Assembly (NCBI GenBank): GCA_006176705.1
Contig: QRFJ01000085.1
Coordinates: forward strand, 2,058,976 to 2,122,975
Reading direction: 5' to 3'
DNA from: Cocos nucifera
Taxonomy: Eukaryota; Streptophyta; Magnoliopsida; Arecales; Arecaceae
Length of the DNA: 64,000 nt
Part shown: positions 1 to 14,400 of the stretch, piece by piece
Numbering within the stretch: position 1 is the first letter of the stretch
How the letters are laid out: the number at the start of each line of letters is the position of its first letter
Notes under the pieces: generated by a model
What the model was told of the DNA's origin: nothing
Seen by the model: the letters and a program-made list of their open reading frames with translations, nothing else
The model's database searches: none
Translations under genes and position numbers: made by a program

Positions 1-2455
1 CTCCTGATCCTGAAATCAGATTGACCAACTATCAAATCAAAGTTAGGTCCTTGGAGAATCTGGACATATTTCAATATTTTAATAATATATAGTATCATAA
101 TTACCATTTTATTTAATTGAAATAGTTTGTATAGACACCTGGATCTTTACATAATCATATTGAAACTGGATATGGATCTTTGCTATATCTGTTTAGTAAT
201 TGAATTTGGATATGATATTACAAATCGAACTCTGACTTGAATCCTTGCAGGATATAAGTGAATCCATGCACATGCCACTAATTCCATGACAAATCATCTT
301 TTTATCTCTAGAAAATATTTTAATGCAAAGAAATAAATTCAAACCTCATTGCCATTTATCAATGCTTATGATTTATTATAGTGTTTTATCTGTTGCATGG
401 TGTTTTATTGCTTCACAGAAGTTTAATATCCTGATTTTGTTTACTTTTTTTTTTTTTAAATTTAATGAAGTGAAATTAGGGTACAATTATTAGGAAACTC
501 TCTAACTTGCATCTTGATTTCATCTATGCTGACTACAATTCAGTTGGTGACTTTCTCATGGTCCCCATTTAGTTGAATTGGGAATCTCTGGTGGCCAAAA
601 TGATAGTTCAGTTATATCCATTTGTTGCTTTGATTGCATTGTTGCAACCAAAAGAGTTTTGCTCTGTGGTTATGATAACCAAGTAAAGAGGTGTGTACCA
701 ATTCTGCAGCATCGTCTTAATCATCTGAAGGGAATAATGGTGCATCAATATCCATCACACTACTCAGTATACAAGAGTTCTTTAACACTTTGGGGGTATC
801 TGAGATAAAATATTTGTCATTTTGTTATTATTGAGTATTGACTTCACACTCCTGTTGAGAATCTTATTTTTCATCTCCCTTTCAACCTGAATCATTGTAT
901 CTTCTTCTTTTTTTAAAAAATTTTAAATTCCTTTTCTATTTCATATCTTTTAGGATAAATCCATTTTTATTTGTTCCTTTAGTCAGCTGTGATCCTATTA
1001 CCAGTAGGGTCAGATGTAGAAGATCCAAGGGAGGCATTTATTCAAGAAAAGTGGATGAGAGTTGACAAGACTTTGTTTATAAATTAAAAGAAGGGCATCT
1101 TCTAGAGAGAAGATGCCTAACAACCCCTAAATATGATGAAAGGAAAAGGGCGTCCTATGTTACAAAGAATAATGCGAAAAGCTGTCGCATGTGAAGTTGC
1201 AACAATGCAAAGGGGAAACATCATTGAAGCCAAGAATAACATCCACTTCAAGTCAAATCCACATCTTTATGCTTGGCTACTGTTGCTTTCTGTGCTTTAA
1301 CAAATTTAAAGGTGTTCTCCATTGAAATATGATGGAACCCTGTCTAATGTTCTGCTTCTTATATATCAAAACTGGAACCTGATGTCTATCTATTTTGTTT
1401 TTCTTCTAAAAAATTCTGTATTCCTCTGTATCCATAAGCTGTAGTCACATAATTAAACTTGTTTCTGTTCTCCATATCATCACTCCTTTCCCTTTCTTAG
1501 TTTGAACCAGGAATCACCTATTTGTTATCACACTCCTGATTTTTCACCAAACAGTGCAGGCAAAATCACACAGCATGAAATGATTACTCAAAGATTCTTC
1601 CTTTGTTTACAGTTCCTTCATGTTTTCAACCTGTTGACCTGTTTTAATCAACGCATTCGTAATCATTACCTTCTGAGGCATGCAAACCTTTTGCATTCCA
1701 TGTGGCAGTGGGTGTTTATATGTTTATATGCTAGTATTGGGCATGCACAAGGCATGTGAGTGAAAGCAAAATTTGATAAATAGCTGTGATCTTATCTAAT
1801 ACAACAGCTCTTATGCATATTAAGATGATAGATGCACTTTTACTTTTTGTTGGTATATTTCTGTTGTTTCTCTTATACAGGGAAAGAGCATGAGCAGGAT
1901 CAAACTGACCTAAGAGGGTCATATTGACTGAAGCATCAGGTATTTATGGAGGTGATGGTTGAACAAAGATAGTCACCCCTTGGAATCTCGAATTATAATA
2001 TTGAGGGGTGTATGCAGAACATATGAGTGGAAGTGGGATTTGATGGACTGTTATGATCCCATTTGATTCAAGACTATTTCTTAGAAAAAAGAACCGCTCC
2101 AATCTCACATAACTCAACCTTATTGTCTATTGCTTCTAACCGCAGCAACAAATTTTCCCAGGAAAATGCTCCATGTTCATTATGTTTCTTGACATGCTTC
2201 TCACCTTTATTTGTCTGATCACTTTTTGTGCTGTCATTATACCATTAGTTTTGGTGTGTGATGCTACTCTAGAGATTGTCATGCACGTGCACCTCCAAAA
2301 GTCAATGTCCCAAATGATAATATCCAAAGCCAAATCTTTTTCTGTAATTCTTCCAATGAATTTGGATTCTTTCCTGTTCTTTCTGCATTTATCTTTTGGT
2401 TTCTTGTAATTATAACTTGGCATGTCTTTGTTTGTTATTCCTGTCTATCTTGTAG
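1..2455. other. AT-rich DNA upstream of the first recognisable URB2 exon
   Basis: No exon, RNA gene or complete element is recognised here. The first identifiable URB2 exon opens directly after an acceptor at 2454-2455 and continues an open frame, so at least the right part is intron. Short open frames (for example 578-808, 1502-1759) show no family similarity or splice support. The 5' exons of the URB2-like gene are expected left of the window or are too diverged to see. Confidence 0.5.
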
Positions 2456-5400
2456 GTAAGTAGTCCCATTTTTGCACTGTGTAAAGCTGTGAGACTCTTC
2501 AGAGTTGCTGGTAATGCTGGTTCAGCAGGTCATTCTATATTTGTTGCTTCTTTGCCTCTATCTTCTCAAGTGTGTCAAAAATCACTGGCAACTTTGTTAT
2601 GTTCACAAGCATTCCGACTTGCCATATCGAATGCTATCAAGTTAATACCAGAACGACAAGTCAGTGGGTGCATACAGCAACTGAACATAGATCTTACAGA
2701 TTCACTGGAATGGATGAGACACAGTTCCTTAGGGGATGATGTTCTGGATTCATTAGAAGCGAACTCCTTAGATCGCAGCATACTGGATATACATCTGCAA
2801 GCTGAACTTCTAGGAAGAGTTCTGTCAGAATTATACACGATTGTGTTGGATTCCTTAGCTGTCACAGCACCAAATAGTATTTTAGTAGGAAATTCTATTG
2901 AGAACTTGATGAAATCAATAAGGCCAAGCTTCAGTCAGTTTGTACAAAATCAATCAAATGGTGTTAACAATTTCCTTTCTTCTCTTATAGGCATGGATTT
3001 ATCTAATTATGAATGTGAAAGTGGATCGCTTGCAATGCGACTTAGTATGCCCTGGGTATTTATTTTTTTCTTCCGGATGTACATATCCTGCAGAACCCTA
3101 TACCGACAATCAATCAGCCTCATGCCACCGACTTCATCAAGAAAGGCATCAGAAACGATGGGGTATTTGTTTATGGTTTGTTGTGGAATAGAATGGACTG
3201 AAAAGCATAAGCATATGGATGAAGGCTATTTCTCCTGGGTGCTTAAACCTTCCATTTCCGTTTTGGATGTCATCCAGACTCTTTCAGAAGCTTTTCTGTC
3301 AAGTAGTACAGCAGGCTCTGAACCCCTTGTTTATGTATTGCATATAATGGCCATCCAAAGGCTCAATGATTTGAACAGAAATATTAAAGCTTTTCAGTTT
3401 CTGCAAGAAGGGGATGAACGTTCAGTACATGTGCAGCTGCCTAGAAGTCCTTATGGGCACAAGTCAAGCAAAAAGTGGAAGCGACTTGTCACTGCTTCCA
3501 GGCAGGAGGCAGCTGGGCTGACTGCATTCATCACTGCATACCTACCAATGCTAGCCACAGAGGAAAATTGTATATACAGCCAGAGTGATGAAACTGCTAA
3601 GACTAAAACACCATTATTTTCCAATGAAGATGCCTGGGATATGGGTGTTTGCTCATTGAATGAGAACACCCTCCCAGTTGCAATATGGTTTCTTCTTTGC
3701 CAAAATATTGATATTTGGTGCACTCATGCTACTAATAAAGATCTGAAGAAATTTTTGTCTCAATTAATACATTCTTCTTTGCCATCTGGAAACAACTACA
3801 GTGATGTCAGAGAGCAGAGCACATGCGAACCTCTATGCAAGAAAGTTACTGCACACAATATTTCACTAGGACTTCTCTGTGATCCTCTTCTATATGACCA
3901 AACAGTAAGTAAATGCATTGGAAAACAGATACATCTCTCTTCTACCCGTACACAAAAACTCTTGTTTTGAATGATCAAGCTGATTTATTTTGTCAAGTTT
4001 CTAAAATGGATGAATAATTTCAGTTAAATTTTCACCTTATTTTCTTCTTGTGGAACCTATTGGTCTTCTTGTCGCTAACAATGGCATCTTATAATATTGA
4101 TTCTTTTAATTTATCCTTTAGGTAGTATCCAAGCATTTTCCTTCAAGATTTTGCCATATTATGAAAAAAGCACTTTCTCCTATAATGAGACACACCGGGG
4201 CAAATGATATAGATCTGAGTTCCTTGCCAGATTGGTCAGAGATGTTGAAAATGCTAGATCCGGGGCCAAGGGTCAATATGGTTGATGGGCATACTTTGCA
4301 TGGTTGTTCTTCAAACACGTCTTATAGCCTTCGAGGCAAGGAACAATCATTTTCTTCCTCCAGTGTGGAACTCAAAACCTGTGAAAATTTGCTTAATCTC
4401 TTCTACAAAATGCCCGGAATTCATGTAAATGTTAAAACTTTCTCACTCTGTGCAAGTTACATACTCAATCTTGAAAGGTAAGCTTGCTGTCCTTTTGTTT
4501 CTCCTCTTACTTGCTGTAACATATGGTCTAAATTTTGATGTGATAGTGGGATTTGTGAATTTGAGATTATATGCATTTTAGCAAGTCCTTGGGATTTTTT
4601 TTTTTGGAACCAGTGCTTTCTTTCGATTGTTTAATTGACTGTTTCATCTCTCCCTAAAATTATAATATTGCAACAATTTTTGTTCAGGCTAGTATCATGA
4701 GCAATCTGTAAATTTCAAAATTGTCTCAGTTGTAACAACTTTGGGTAATGCCAGTAATGAAACGGGAGTAGGGCTTTTTTGTCATTTTAAAGTAAAGGAT
4801 ATCATGGACATTCTATAATGTTTAGATAAAAGAAGGGTTAAAATATTTAATGTGGGGGCTTATAAGAAAGTTTGGAGAATGTAAGGACTATACAGAATAT
4901 TTACATCAGTTGGAAACTATAAATTTGTTATCTCTGTTATCATAATAATTACTATGGCATCTATATAGTAAATGCTCTGCAGTGGGTTTCCACATTTGCA
5001 GCTTTTTCCTCTGTGGCTCAGTGTACTGGGCAAGAGAAGATAAATCTAATCAGAGAAGCCATGAAATCTTTGACATGACATAACCATACGAGATGATACA
5101 CCGTTGGAGCGAATAAATTAAAAAAATGCAACTGCTAATTATTATTGCAGGAATTTCATTGTAAAGTCTTTTCTTGTTCTAGATTAGGGTCAGTGAGGTG
5201 CTAGTGATGCACTTTTAGGGTGATTCCATTGTAAAATTGCAATTGCAAATGAGCATGAAATTGAGTTTTCAAGTGGAATTGAGGTGAAAATCCTCTACAA
5301 TTCAACAGTATCTTGTTTTTCTTGTTCTTTTTAAGGTCAAATGTGCTAAAGTATGATTTTTGAGAGGAGCTGAAAGCTCAGACTACAGATACGTAAGTAT

Positions 5401-8400
5401 TAAGTTTTATAATTTAAGCAGCTGAATTCTTGTGGTTGAAGCTAAAAGTGCTAAAATTTATTTTCAGATTGTTTATATTACTGTTCAAAGAAATTTAAAC
5501 TGTAGCCAATGAGTTTAACTCTTTGCAGTCCTGCATTAGGACATCATTGAACTCTGTGTGTAGATTTTTTAGCAGCAAATAATCCAAAATATTTGAAAGT
5601 TGTTTAACAGTTGTATGTACATACTGCTTGGCTATGCCATGAGCTTAAGGAAATTGTTGCCCACACGTCAGTCCATTCCATTGTTTTTTAGATTTTATCA
5701 ATTTGGAATTTTGAAGAATTTGTCTTTGATTCATAATCTGATCTTCTATATCTCTTCTTGCTGATGACACCATTTATTGATTGCTGTCTCAGGCTAGTGG
5801 TTTCAAGCTTGTTAAGCTACTGTGGTGAATCTTTTATCTACAGCCCTTATGAGCTTTTCAAATTATTTATATGTTGCAGAAGGGCCATGAAATATTTGGT
5901 TATGGCATTAGTTGAAGGGAATTCAGAAGCCAGGCAATCCTTGTATTTATGCACTTTATTTAACAGCTCATCTTCTATTTTGTGGCTTTTGAAGTCGATC
6001 TATAAAATAGTTGGATTGCCAAAAATCATTTTTGGGGAGAATTATTCTAATCAGGTGGAAGATTTGATTTTTTCATCAATAGATCATACTTGTTACATTT
6101 TTCTGACAATAAGCAGAGACAATATGAATTCTGCAATGTTCTCCTTAATAAATAATGAAAAGCTCCACACGGACCTGCCAGTGCATGATGTGCCTGGTGG
6201 AAAGGCTAGTTTAAATGAAGGTGGTCAGGACTCTGATAATTCTGATTATATTGAAACCTGGAAATGCATAGAACTTATGGCTGACACCTTGAAGGATCAT
6301 ATGAAAAATTTACCTGTAACTATAGAAAGTGGTATGTGTGTGATCAAGCCAGAAGCTTGCTTCAGTATGTTGAGCTGGAATAAGTTATCATCTATAATAT
6401 CTTTCTCTCAGAGTTTTTTATGGGGCGTGGCATCAGCCTTAGATAGCACATACAAGGATTGCTCCAAGGGAAAACCACAGTCATCGACATTGATGCCTTG
6501 GTGTATATCTAAACTCAGCAGTTACATTTTCGTATTTGAGAATTTTGTAAACTTGTGCCTGAATATATTGCTTGTGGATAACAGAGGAGGGATAGATTTC
6601 CTCAAACATCTTCCAGAGTGGAATTGTGATAATGGTTTCTTAAGCTTGGATGTTCTTGTGGGAAGTGCTGCTAAGTGTTCCTGTTGTGAAGTTGAAGTTT
6701 TTGCTGAAAATCATGGCAAGACACATAAGCAAAGTGAAAGGCCTGTGTCCTCTGCATCTGATTATGATCATGACGGTAAAAACCCTTCAGATTATGAACA
6801 TACAAAGGGTTCAAGATCAGAGGAGCAAATACTATTATCTGCGCATGCAAATCATGTAACCAGTGCTTTTAGCGACATTCATGCAATTGATTTATCTAAC
6901 TTGCAACATTTAAACAGACCTCTATTGTGTAGCCTGTTGAAAGGCGAAAGTCGTCAGATAGCATATACACTTAGGCAGCTTTTTATTGCATGTGCAGCTA
7001 TTCTCAAGTTGAAGTGCATGTTACCATTTTCTACATATTTGGCTTCACAATTTAACTGTAGTCACCTGGCATCAATGTCCATGGCTATTCTTATTGGAAC
7101 TTCTCATATTGTTTTACAGGGAATAGCAGAAATGGTTGACATGCCAGATCCCTTTATTTTTGTTTGGGTTGATGGCATATTAAAATATCTTGAAGTTGTT
7201 GGGAATTATTTCAGTTTGGGTGATCCTACCTTGTCTAGCAATGTGTTTGCTCAACTAATAGATTCTCACCTGAGGGCTATAGGGCGATGTATTTCCTTCC
7301 AAGGGAAGGCTGCAACTCTGTCTTCTCATGAGACAGGATCAAATACAAAGATGCTCCAGTCTCAGAAAGAATCAAGTGGGACCAATATGCAATTTCTTGA
7401 TCACGGACAATGCAGCATATATGCATTTAAAGCTAGACTTAGGATGTCATTCAAAAAATTTATTAGCACACCTCTGAAATTGCATCTGAAGGCAGCTGTA
7501 CAGACAATAGAAAGAGCATTGGTAGGGGTGCAGGAAGGTTACAATGTGGTCTATGAAATAAATACTGGCAATATAAATGGAGGAAAGGTATCCTCAGTCG
7601 TTGCAGCTGGGATTGACTGCTTGGATTTGGTTCTTGAATCTATCTCAGGTACTGAATAGTTTGATCTCTTCCTTGTTCATTGAAGAAGTTAATACCAATT
7701 TCCATTAAGTAATAGGTTATTTAAAAATTATTTTACTATTAAAAACTATTGGTCAATTTCCATGAGGTAAAGTGAGGGAGTATGTAGTATTCTTTATCTG
7801 TGATAATCCCCAAAAGGCTGCATTACCATGCAAAAATGCATGACATGTATTCATGAATCATTGTATTGGCTGCGATATTTTTAATGTGCTATGGAATGAA
7901 ATATTTGATCAGTTACCAGTTTATATATAAATGTTCTGACTTTAGGCATGCTTTCCAGGACACAAGCGTGTTATAAAGAAAAACATCCCGAATCTAATTG
8001 GTGCTTTATTCAATATAATTTTGCACCTCCAGAGCCCAGCAATCTTTTATGTGGGGAAGCTAGCACATAATAAAAGTGATGCCAATCCAGATGCAGGGTC
8101 AGTCATTCTTATGTGTGTCGAGGTTCTGACAACTATTGCTAGAAGGTCCTCTTTTCAAATGAATTCATGTCATGCAAGCCAGTGCTTGCATGTACCAATG
8201 GCACTTTTCAAAGACTTCCATCAGCTTAGAGCTTCTCACATCAAGCGTCATCCTTTCATATCTAAAAACCAGGAAGAAACATCATTAACAGATGTGCATC
8301 ACTGTGTGGTTGATCGTCAGTTCTCTGTTGATTTATATGCTTCATGCTGCAAATTATTATGTACCACTCTGAAGCATCAGAAACGGTATGCATATTTTTT

Positions 8401-11400
8401 TCCCTTTTTATACTTGTTTTTTCTGTAATATTTCACTTGAAGCATATTATTCTCAAATTTAAATGAATATCTATAAGTTGCTGATAGGTTATTTCTTCAA
8501 TGAATTCCTGTTCAAATTAGTTGCAAATTAATGCTGAGATAATATGTTTTCATCTAACATAGATGCTCTTGATTTAATCGACAGTAATCTCGAGGCCATG
8601 GCCTTCAACAAGACTACTATTATGTGCTCTTCCTGAATAAGTTTGGAAGGTGATTCTGGCCCGAATACATAATGACATTGAAGGAAAGCAATTTCAAGGA
8701 TCATAAAGTTACAATGTTACATAGTTGGACACTTTTGCGAACTGCTTATGGTTATTTATCATAAGTGCCAGTAAAGTGAGTTTAAATGTTATCATTAGTG
8801 ATGGTATTAAAATTAGAATTTACAAATAATAAAGAAGCGAAGAAAACAAAGTGTTTGATTGGTTCACATCTTAATTTTACAATCTCAAAGACAATCTTAT
8901 GCATATGCCTGGGGTCAGTTCTTCAAGTTCCTTTATGCCTCCACTGCTGGAGTCATACTTACCTTCTGCCTTGCAGTTAAGCTTAGACACTTCTTCATGA
9001 TAGACATTGAGAAAAACGTCCAAGGGATTAGGTATGCATCCACACAATAAGACTAAAAAGCATGAGAGACTAACATTTCCTTGCGGCAGAGGGATTCCTA
9101 CCTGCCAACCGGCAAGTGTCCATTAGACAATAAATCTCTAGAAACTCCATGCCAGTAAAACATTTCTTGTTAATGCCATATATGCAAAGGCTACATGCTA
9201 CCCTCTTGACAAACTCTAAAGATTTTTGAAGTCTTCAATCACCTTCCAAGAGTCTTCCAACTACTTGGTTTCCCAGTGGATTCTCTTTCCTTTTCTGTTT
9301 TAAATTTATTACTCTTTAGAAAATCCTCATCCATCCTTTCATGATCATGCACCATAGCATGGACACTGTGACACCATCATATTAATCACCATAGAAAGTT
9401 TGGAATAAAATATGATGCTCATCAAATTTAAGAGAAATAAAATGTATTATTTAGACAACAAGTGAAAGATACTTCGAATATTGTAAGACTTTGTTAGAAA
9501 GGTAATGGGCATTAGTTTATAAACAGAATAGCTGCAGAACTTAATGGAGATATTTCTTACTTTTGGTAATAGATAGGATGGTAGTAGAAATATGGAATTT
9601 CAACAAGGCTGAGGATCTCTGTCATGCTTATATTGGAAAGTTAATCCACTGAATTTTTTGGAGAACTTGAGGAGTTAGTGGTGAAAATATTTCTTTGATC
9701 TAATAATGACAATGCTTAAAAGCTAGGATTAATAGGTATATGGAATTTCAAAGAGGTTATGTTTATAGGGGGAAGTTAGTGCCATTGAAGTTTTTGGAGA
9801 ATTTGAAGAGGAGGTATCATGAAAATAATTCTAGATCTAATAAACGCAACACCTAAAGCTAGATATAATAGGTACATTGGAATTTCAGTGAGGCTGTACT
9901 TACATTGTTAACCCCATATGAAGAAATTGAAGAGGGGATAAAGAGAAAATATTTCTTAGGTCTAATAAGTACCATCTTAAAGCAAGACAATTCAACATTT
10001 CTATTTTATAAGAACTGTTAAGAAGACTGCATAGAGATGATCTCATGTACGTTTGCTATTTCTTTGCCATGGCCAAATTCAAGGTCGTTGGATTCTATAT
10101 CGTTTTTAAGCAGGTTGAATTGTTAAGAAGACTATCACCTTCTTTACATTATAGCCAAGACATCATTGGTGTGGGTGAATCTAGATGTGTGGGTGAATCT
10201 AGATCACACAAGGTCATTGAATTCTATATCTTTTTTAAGCAAACATCTGAATTGTTAAGAAGACTGCTTAGAGATGATCTCATGTACTTATAGCCAAATT
10301 CCACCATTAGCTTGTTATCACCCCCTTTGCCAAGACATCATTGGTGTGGGTGAATCTAGATCACAATTTCATTGAATTCTATATCCCTTTAAGCCAACAT
10401 CTTGGCCATTTGGCCGAAATTTTCATGGACCTTGGTTGGCTAACATTTGGAGCTGCACCATGAAGAATGCAGATATGTTTGTTGTCTTGCAAGTTTGTGA
10501 ACTCGAAAGTTAGGTTGAGGTAGTTGAGCATCAGTTCTATAAGGAGAATAAATCTTTTGCACTTTTCTTATATAATATTGGATGATTCAAGCATTAATCA
10601 TATGCTGCATGGATCTATGATTGGTAAGGTGGTTCTAATACTGTCTAATTGCAAGATTGGAAAGGGTGCGGCAGCTATCCTTATCCCTCAATATCCCTCC
10701 ACAGTGCAGTTATTTTTAGGTTGAGCACGAATGCTGTTTCTTTGGACTTTTATTATTCCGGGTAATCATTGTTGGGAAAGATGCCCTTGTCCAACTGGAG
10801 TGAAAATGGATTCCCTTATCTGTTTGGGACAAGAACTAGAGATGAGATACAAGGCTTTCCCATCCTACCTTCCCATCACTAGCTAGTTTATTTGGCTAGA
10901 TCAAGGCTGTGTCAACTGAGGATGGTTATCAATTGATTGATGATGGCATTCATGGTTTCAAAGAGCTGAGGGAAGGGAGACAACCAAAGTGGTCAATGGT
11001 GGTCGGAGGGTGGATCAAATCCGATAGTGTGGAATTTGGATGTCAGCCATGGAAAGGTCCATAATTATACTAGGATTGGGCTTTTTGGCCCAACCAAGGA
11101 TCCATGTCACCAAGTCAATGTTCCAAAGGATTGGTTGAATGAGTACATATTAAACAAATGAATATTTAAAAATATAATATGAACTATTAATTATCATGCA
11201 TCAGATATTGATTTTATTTATTAGTGATTTAGTAAATAATAATCACTAAAAATACATAAATGGTTAAAAAAGGCTTTCTTAGTGCACGAGGCTTCTACTA
11301 CTACTACAGGTCTAGGGAGGACCAAATGTACGCAACTCCCGTTATTTTGGTTTTTTGACATCTTAGTCTATAGGGAGCAACCTTACCATTGCAGTAAGGC

Positions 11401-14400
11401 CTGCCCTCTTTAAAATACCTAAATAGTTAGATGGAAATTAAATAAATCAAAAACTTTCTTAAAATCTCACTTTAAATGACCAAGAAACAGCATTTTTAAA
11501 TATCAAAAGTTCAAAATGTACACATTCTTGATTATTCTCTTTTTTTTTTCAAAGAGAAGAAATTCAAAGAAAAATAACCTGAAAGGGTAGATTAGTATTG
11601 ACTATTAGGACTGCTACAGATTTAGAGAATGTAGTGCGGCCTCATTGCCTTAATCACCCTTAGCTGATCAAGGAGGGGGTGAGGAGGGCTTTTCCAGCAA
11701 GGACAGAGGCTCAAGACCATGGAAGTGGGGGAGGGAGGTGGAATTGATGGTCATGGATCATTGAGGACCGGGCCTAGGTGTTGACCTTTGGGGTGGAGTG
11801 GGATGCGAAGATTCAACTTGGCATAGAGAATGGGAAGGATCGATCTCGCAGAAGGTAGTGGTCGTGGTCAGCTTTGACAGATTTGCAACTCACTTGTGAG
11901 AAGAGTCGATGAGGCATGGGCATGTTGTTCTCCCCCTCATGTGAAGAGGACTAGAAGGGAAAGGATTAGATTAGACTTGATTATGAATTTTTGGGTTTAT
12001 AATCTTCAGTGATATAAATCAGAATACCCAAAAATGTATTGTTGTATGGAATTATAAGTTAAGAAGTGCAAATGGGTTATTTCGCATAAGTTTTTTCACT
12101 GGTCAATTTTTTCAGAATTGCCTGGTTAGTTGAATCAAGGCAAAAGTTGGCAGGTCACGTTGGTTTTTAGGTATTTTGTCTTTGGATTGCATTTTGGTCT
12201 TTCAAGAGCATTGGATTGGCAAAAGGGCTAGTTCACTAGTTTTTCTGTCCAACCAGCTAGGCCAGTCCAATTCTGATAACTATAGGAAGGGCTCTTGTAC
12301 CATCCAGAAAGGAAGAAAGAGAAAGGTAAGAACCAGAAGAGATGGCCAAAAAGGATAGGACAAAACAATTCCCCTCAGAAAACAAAGGAAAGAAATAAGT
12401 TATTCTGGATAAGTGGGTTAAACCTGTATTTACTAGAATAACTATATGATGGCTAAGCTATCAATATTTGGGCAGGATAGTGGGATAAATAGTCAGTTAA
12501 TCCACCTTATCTCTCAATAAAACACTGCTAACCTTCTCTCTTCTAGTTATGGAACACCCATCACAATAAAGTTCTATAGCCAGGTTTCTTTTGTTAGAGG
12601 ATATTTTTTGGGTGTTGGGATGTGGTGTTATGACATTGCCAAGTGAAACAACCCAAATTTATTACTTTTCAAAGTAGCTACAATCCTTTATGTCATGCTA
12701 GTTTCAGAACTCTTTTTTTAATCCATCCTGTCAAAGCTAGTGCAGTTATATTTTTAATACACATATGGATGTACTTATGCATGTTGATACAGGCATAAAA
12801 AATATTACGCCTGTTTTATTAACTTCTAATTGCTTTTTTAATTTTATTCACAGTTAAATGTGCATTTTAGTGTTTTACTCAATTTAGGTTTCGTCTGGTT
12901 TGGTTAATTAACAGAGATTCCTTTATTTTGCAACTCAAGTAATGATGTTTCTTTCCCCACTTCTGTCCTGTAGTGAGGTTGAACGATGCATTGGTCTGCT
13001 TGGAGATTCAGTAAACACTCTTCTTAATTGTTTGGAGACTGTGGATGCTAAGTTAGTCAATGGAAAGAGTTATTTTACTTGGGAGCTGCAGGAAGCAATA
13101 AAATGTGCCAGCTTTCTCCAGAGGATCTATGAAGAGGTCTGAGATACCTGAATATGTTCCTGTGTAGCATATTTTTGCATGCAATCTTTGCTTGATACAA
13201 TCAAATGATAACATTAGTTATTGTTTCCATGGTTTTCAGCATTATTATTTAAGGAAAGAAATATGATAGTTTCAACTGTGTCCTTGATTAATTGACTGCA
13301 CTGAGATAATCTCCTAAATCAAAATGTAATTGAGAGGATCTCCTAAATCTAAATGTAAATTTATAAAATTTGATTGTAGAGTTATAAAAACAATGAGGCC
13401 CCGGTATATGAGATAATGAAACGTAAATGGATGCTTTATTGCAGATCTGTGTTATATGGATTCTTCATCCCAACAGAAACACCATATCAACATTGACACT
13501 GGTATCCTTTTTGTATTCTATTAAATGCGCAATCCTGATTTAAGTTGCCTATAATTTAGCTTCATGGAATATAAAATCTTCTTTACTCTTTTTACCTCCA
13601 ACCAACTCCATTACTCAAAGACATTAATAGAACATATAATTTACTTAAGAAACATGACCATGGATTCGAGTAGGTTTGCATGGTATCCATCTGGATTCAT
13701 TTCCATATCTGGATCTATCTGGATATAGACACAAAATATAGCATATAGCATCTCGATAGTATCTCTATACATATCCAGATCTGTTATAGGAAGTAGATAT
13801 CTATATTGATAAAGAAATAACTAATGTGTATCTAAGTCCAATTTCAGCCTATTTAGTCCCATATAGCTCTCATAAACTCTAAAGGTGAATAAATGGCAAG
13901 ATTAACATGTTTTTACTTTATCTTGCTTTCCATACAGTGGCAACTTTTATTTGGTGCTTGTATCCTTAGAGTCAGCCTTATAACCCAAAGCATGTAACAT
14001 GGTAGATTTATCTGGACCCACTAAAAGAGTCATGTGTTTGAGTGGATGATGTATCCCGTATTGTCCCTTGTACTCTCATTTGTTTGTTCCAGACAGAAAG
14101 TTGAGATGCTTGTATACTTAATTTGAGTTACTAAAAATAGAATGGAATATGTCATGCAAACAGTTTATACTATTCAATTTATGTCTGCATTTTTTTGGTG
14201 GTTGTTAGTATCCATTTCATGTGCATGTCCCTTCAAAACAAATACTGTACAAATTTTTCAGCATCCAACAATATCCATATTTGTATAAGCTGGATGGAAA
14301 TGAATATGGATATGGATGTACTAACACCCAATCCGTTTTCAGCTCTGAATACATGGAACATGGTGATATGACATGAATTTCCTTGGGGTCTAGATTTCTA

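Larger units (their letters stand above)
8386..12973 (+). other. Long URB2 intron, 4.6 kb
   Basis: The intron joins exons ending CG and starting T (an Arg codon across the junction), with donor GTATGC and acceptor CTGTAG. It holds a diverged tandem repeat, clustered direct repeats and an Au-like SINE, annotated separately. The rest (8386-9580, 10400-11270 and 11410-12973) shows no gene or complete mobile element. Confidence 0.75.

Noticed and set aside
1502..1759. Possible upstream URB2 exon
   Set aside because: No similarity to the family and no fitting acceptor-donor pair.
10045..10293. 82-codon frame in the URB2 intron
   Set aside because: Made of local direct repeats, inside an intron defined by matching exon phases.
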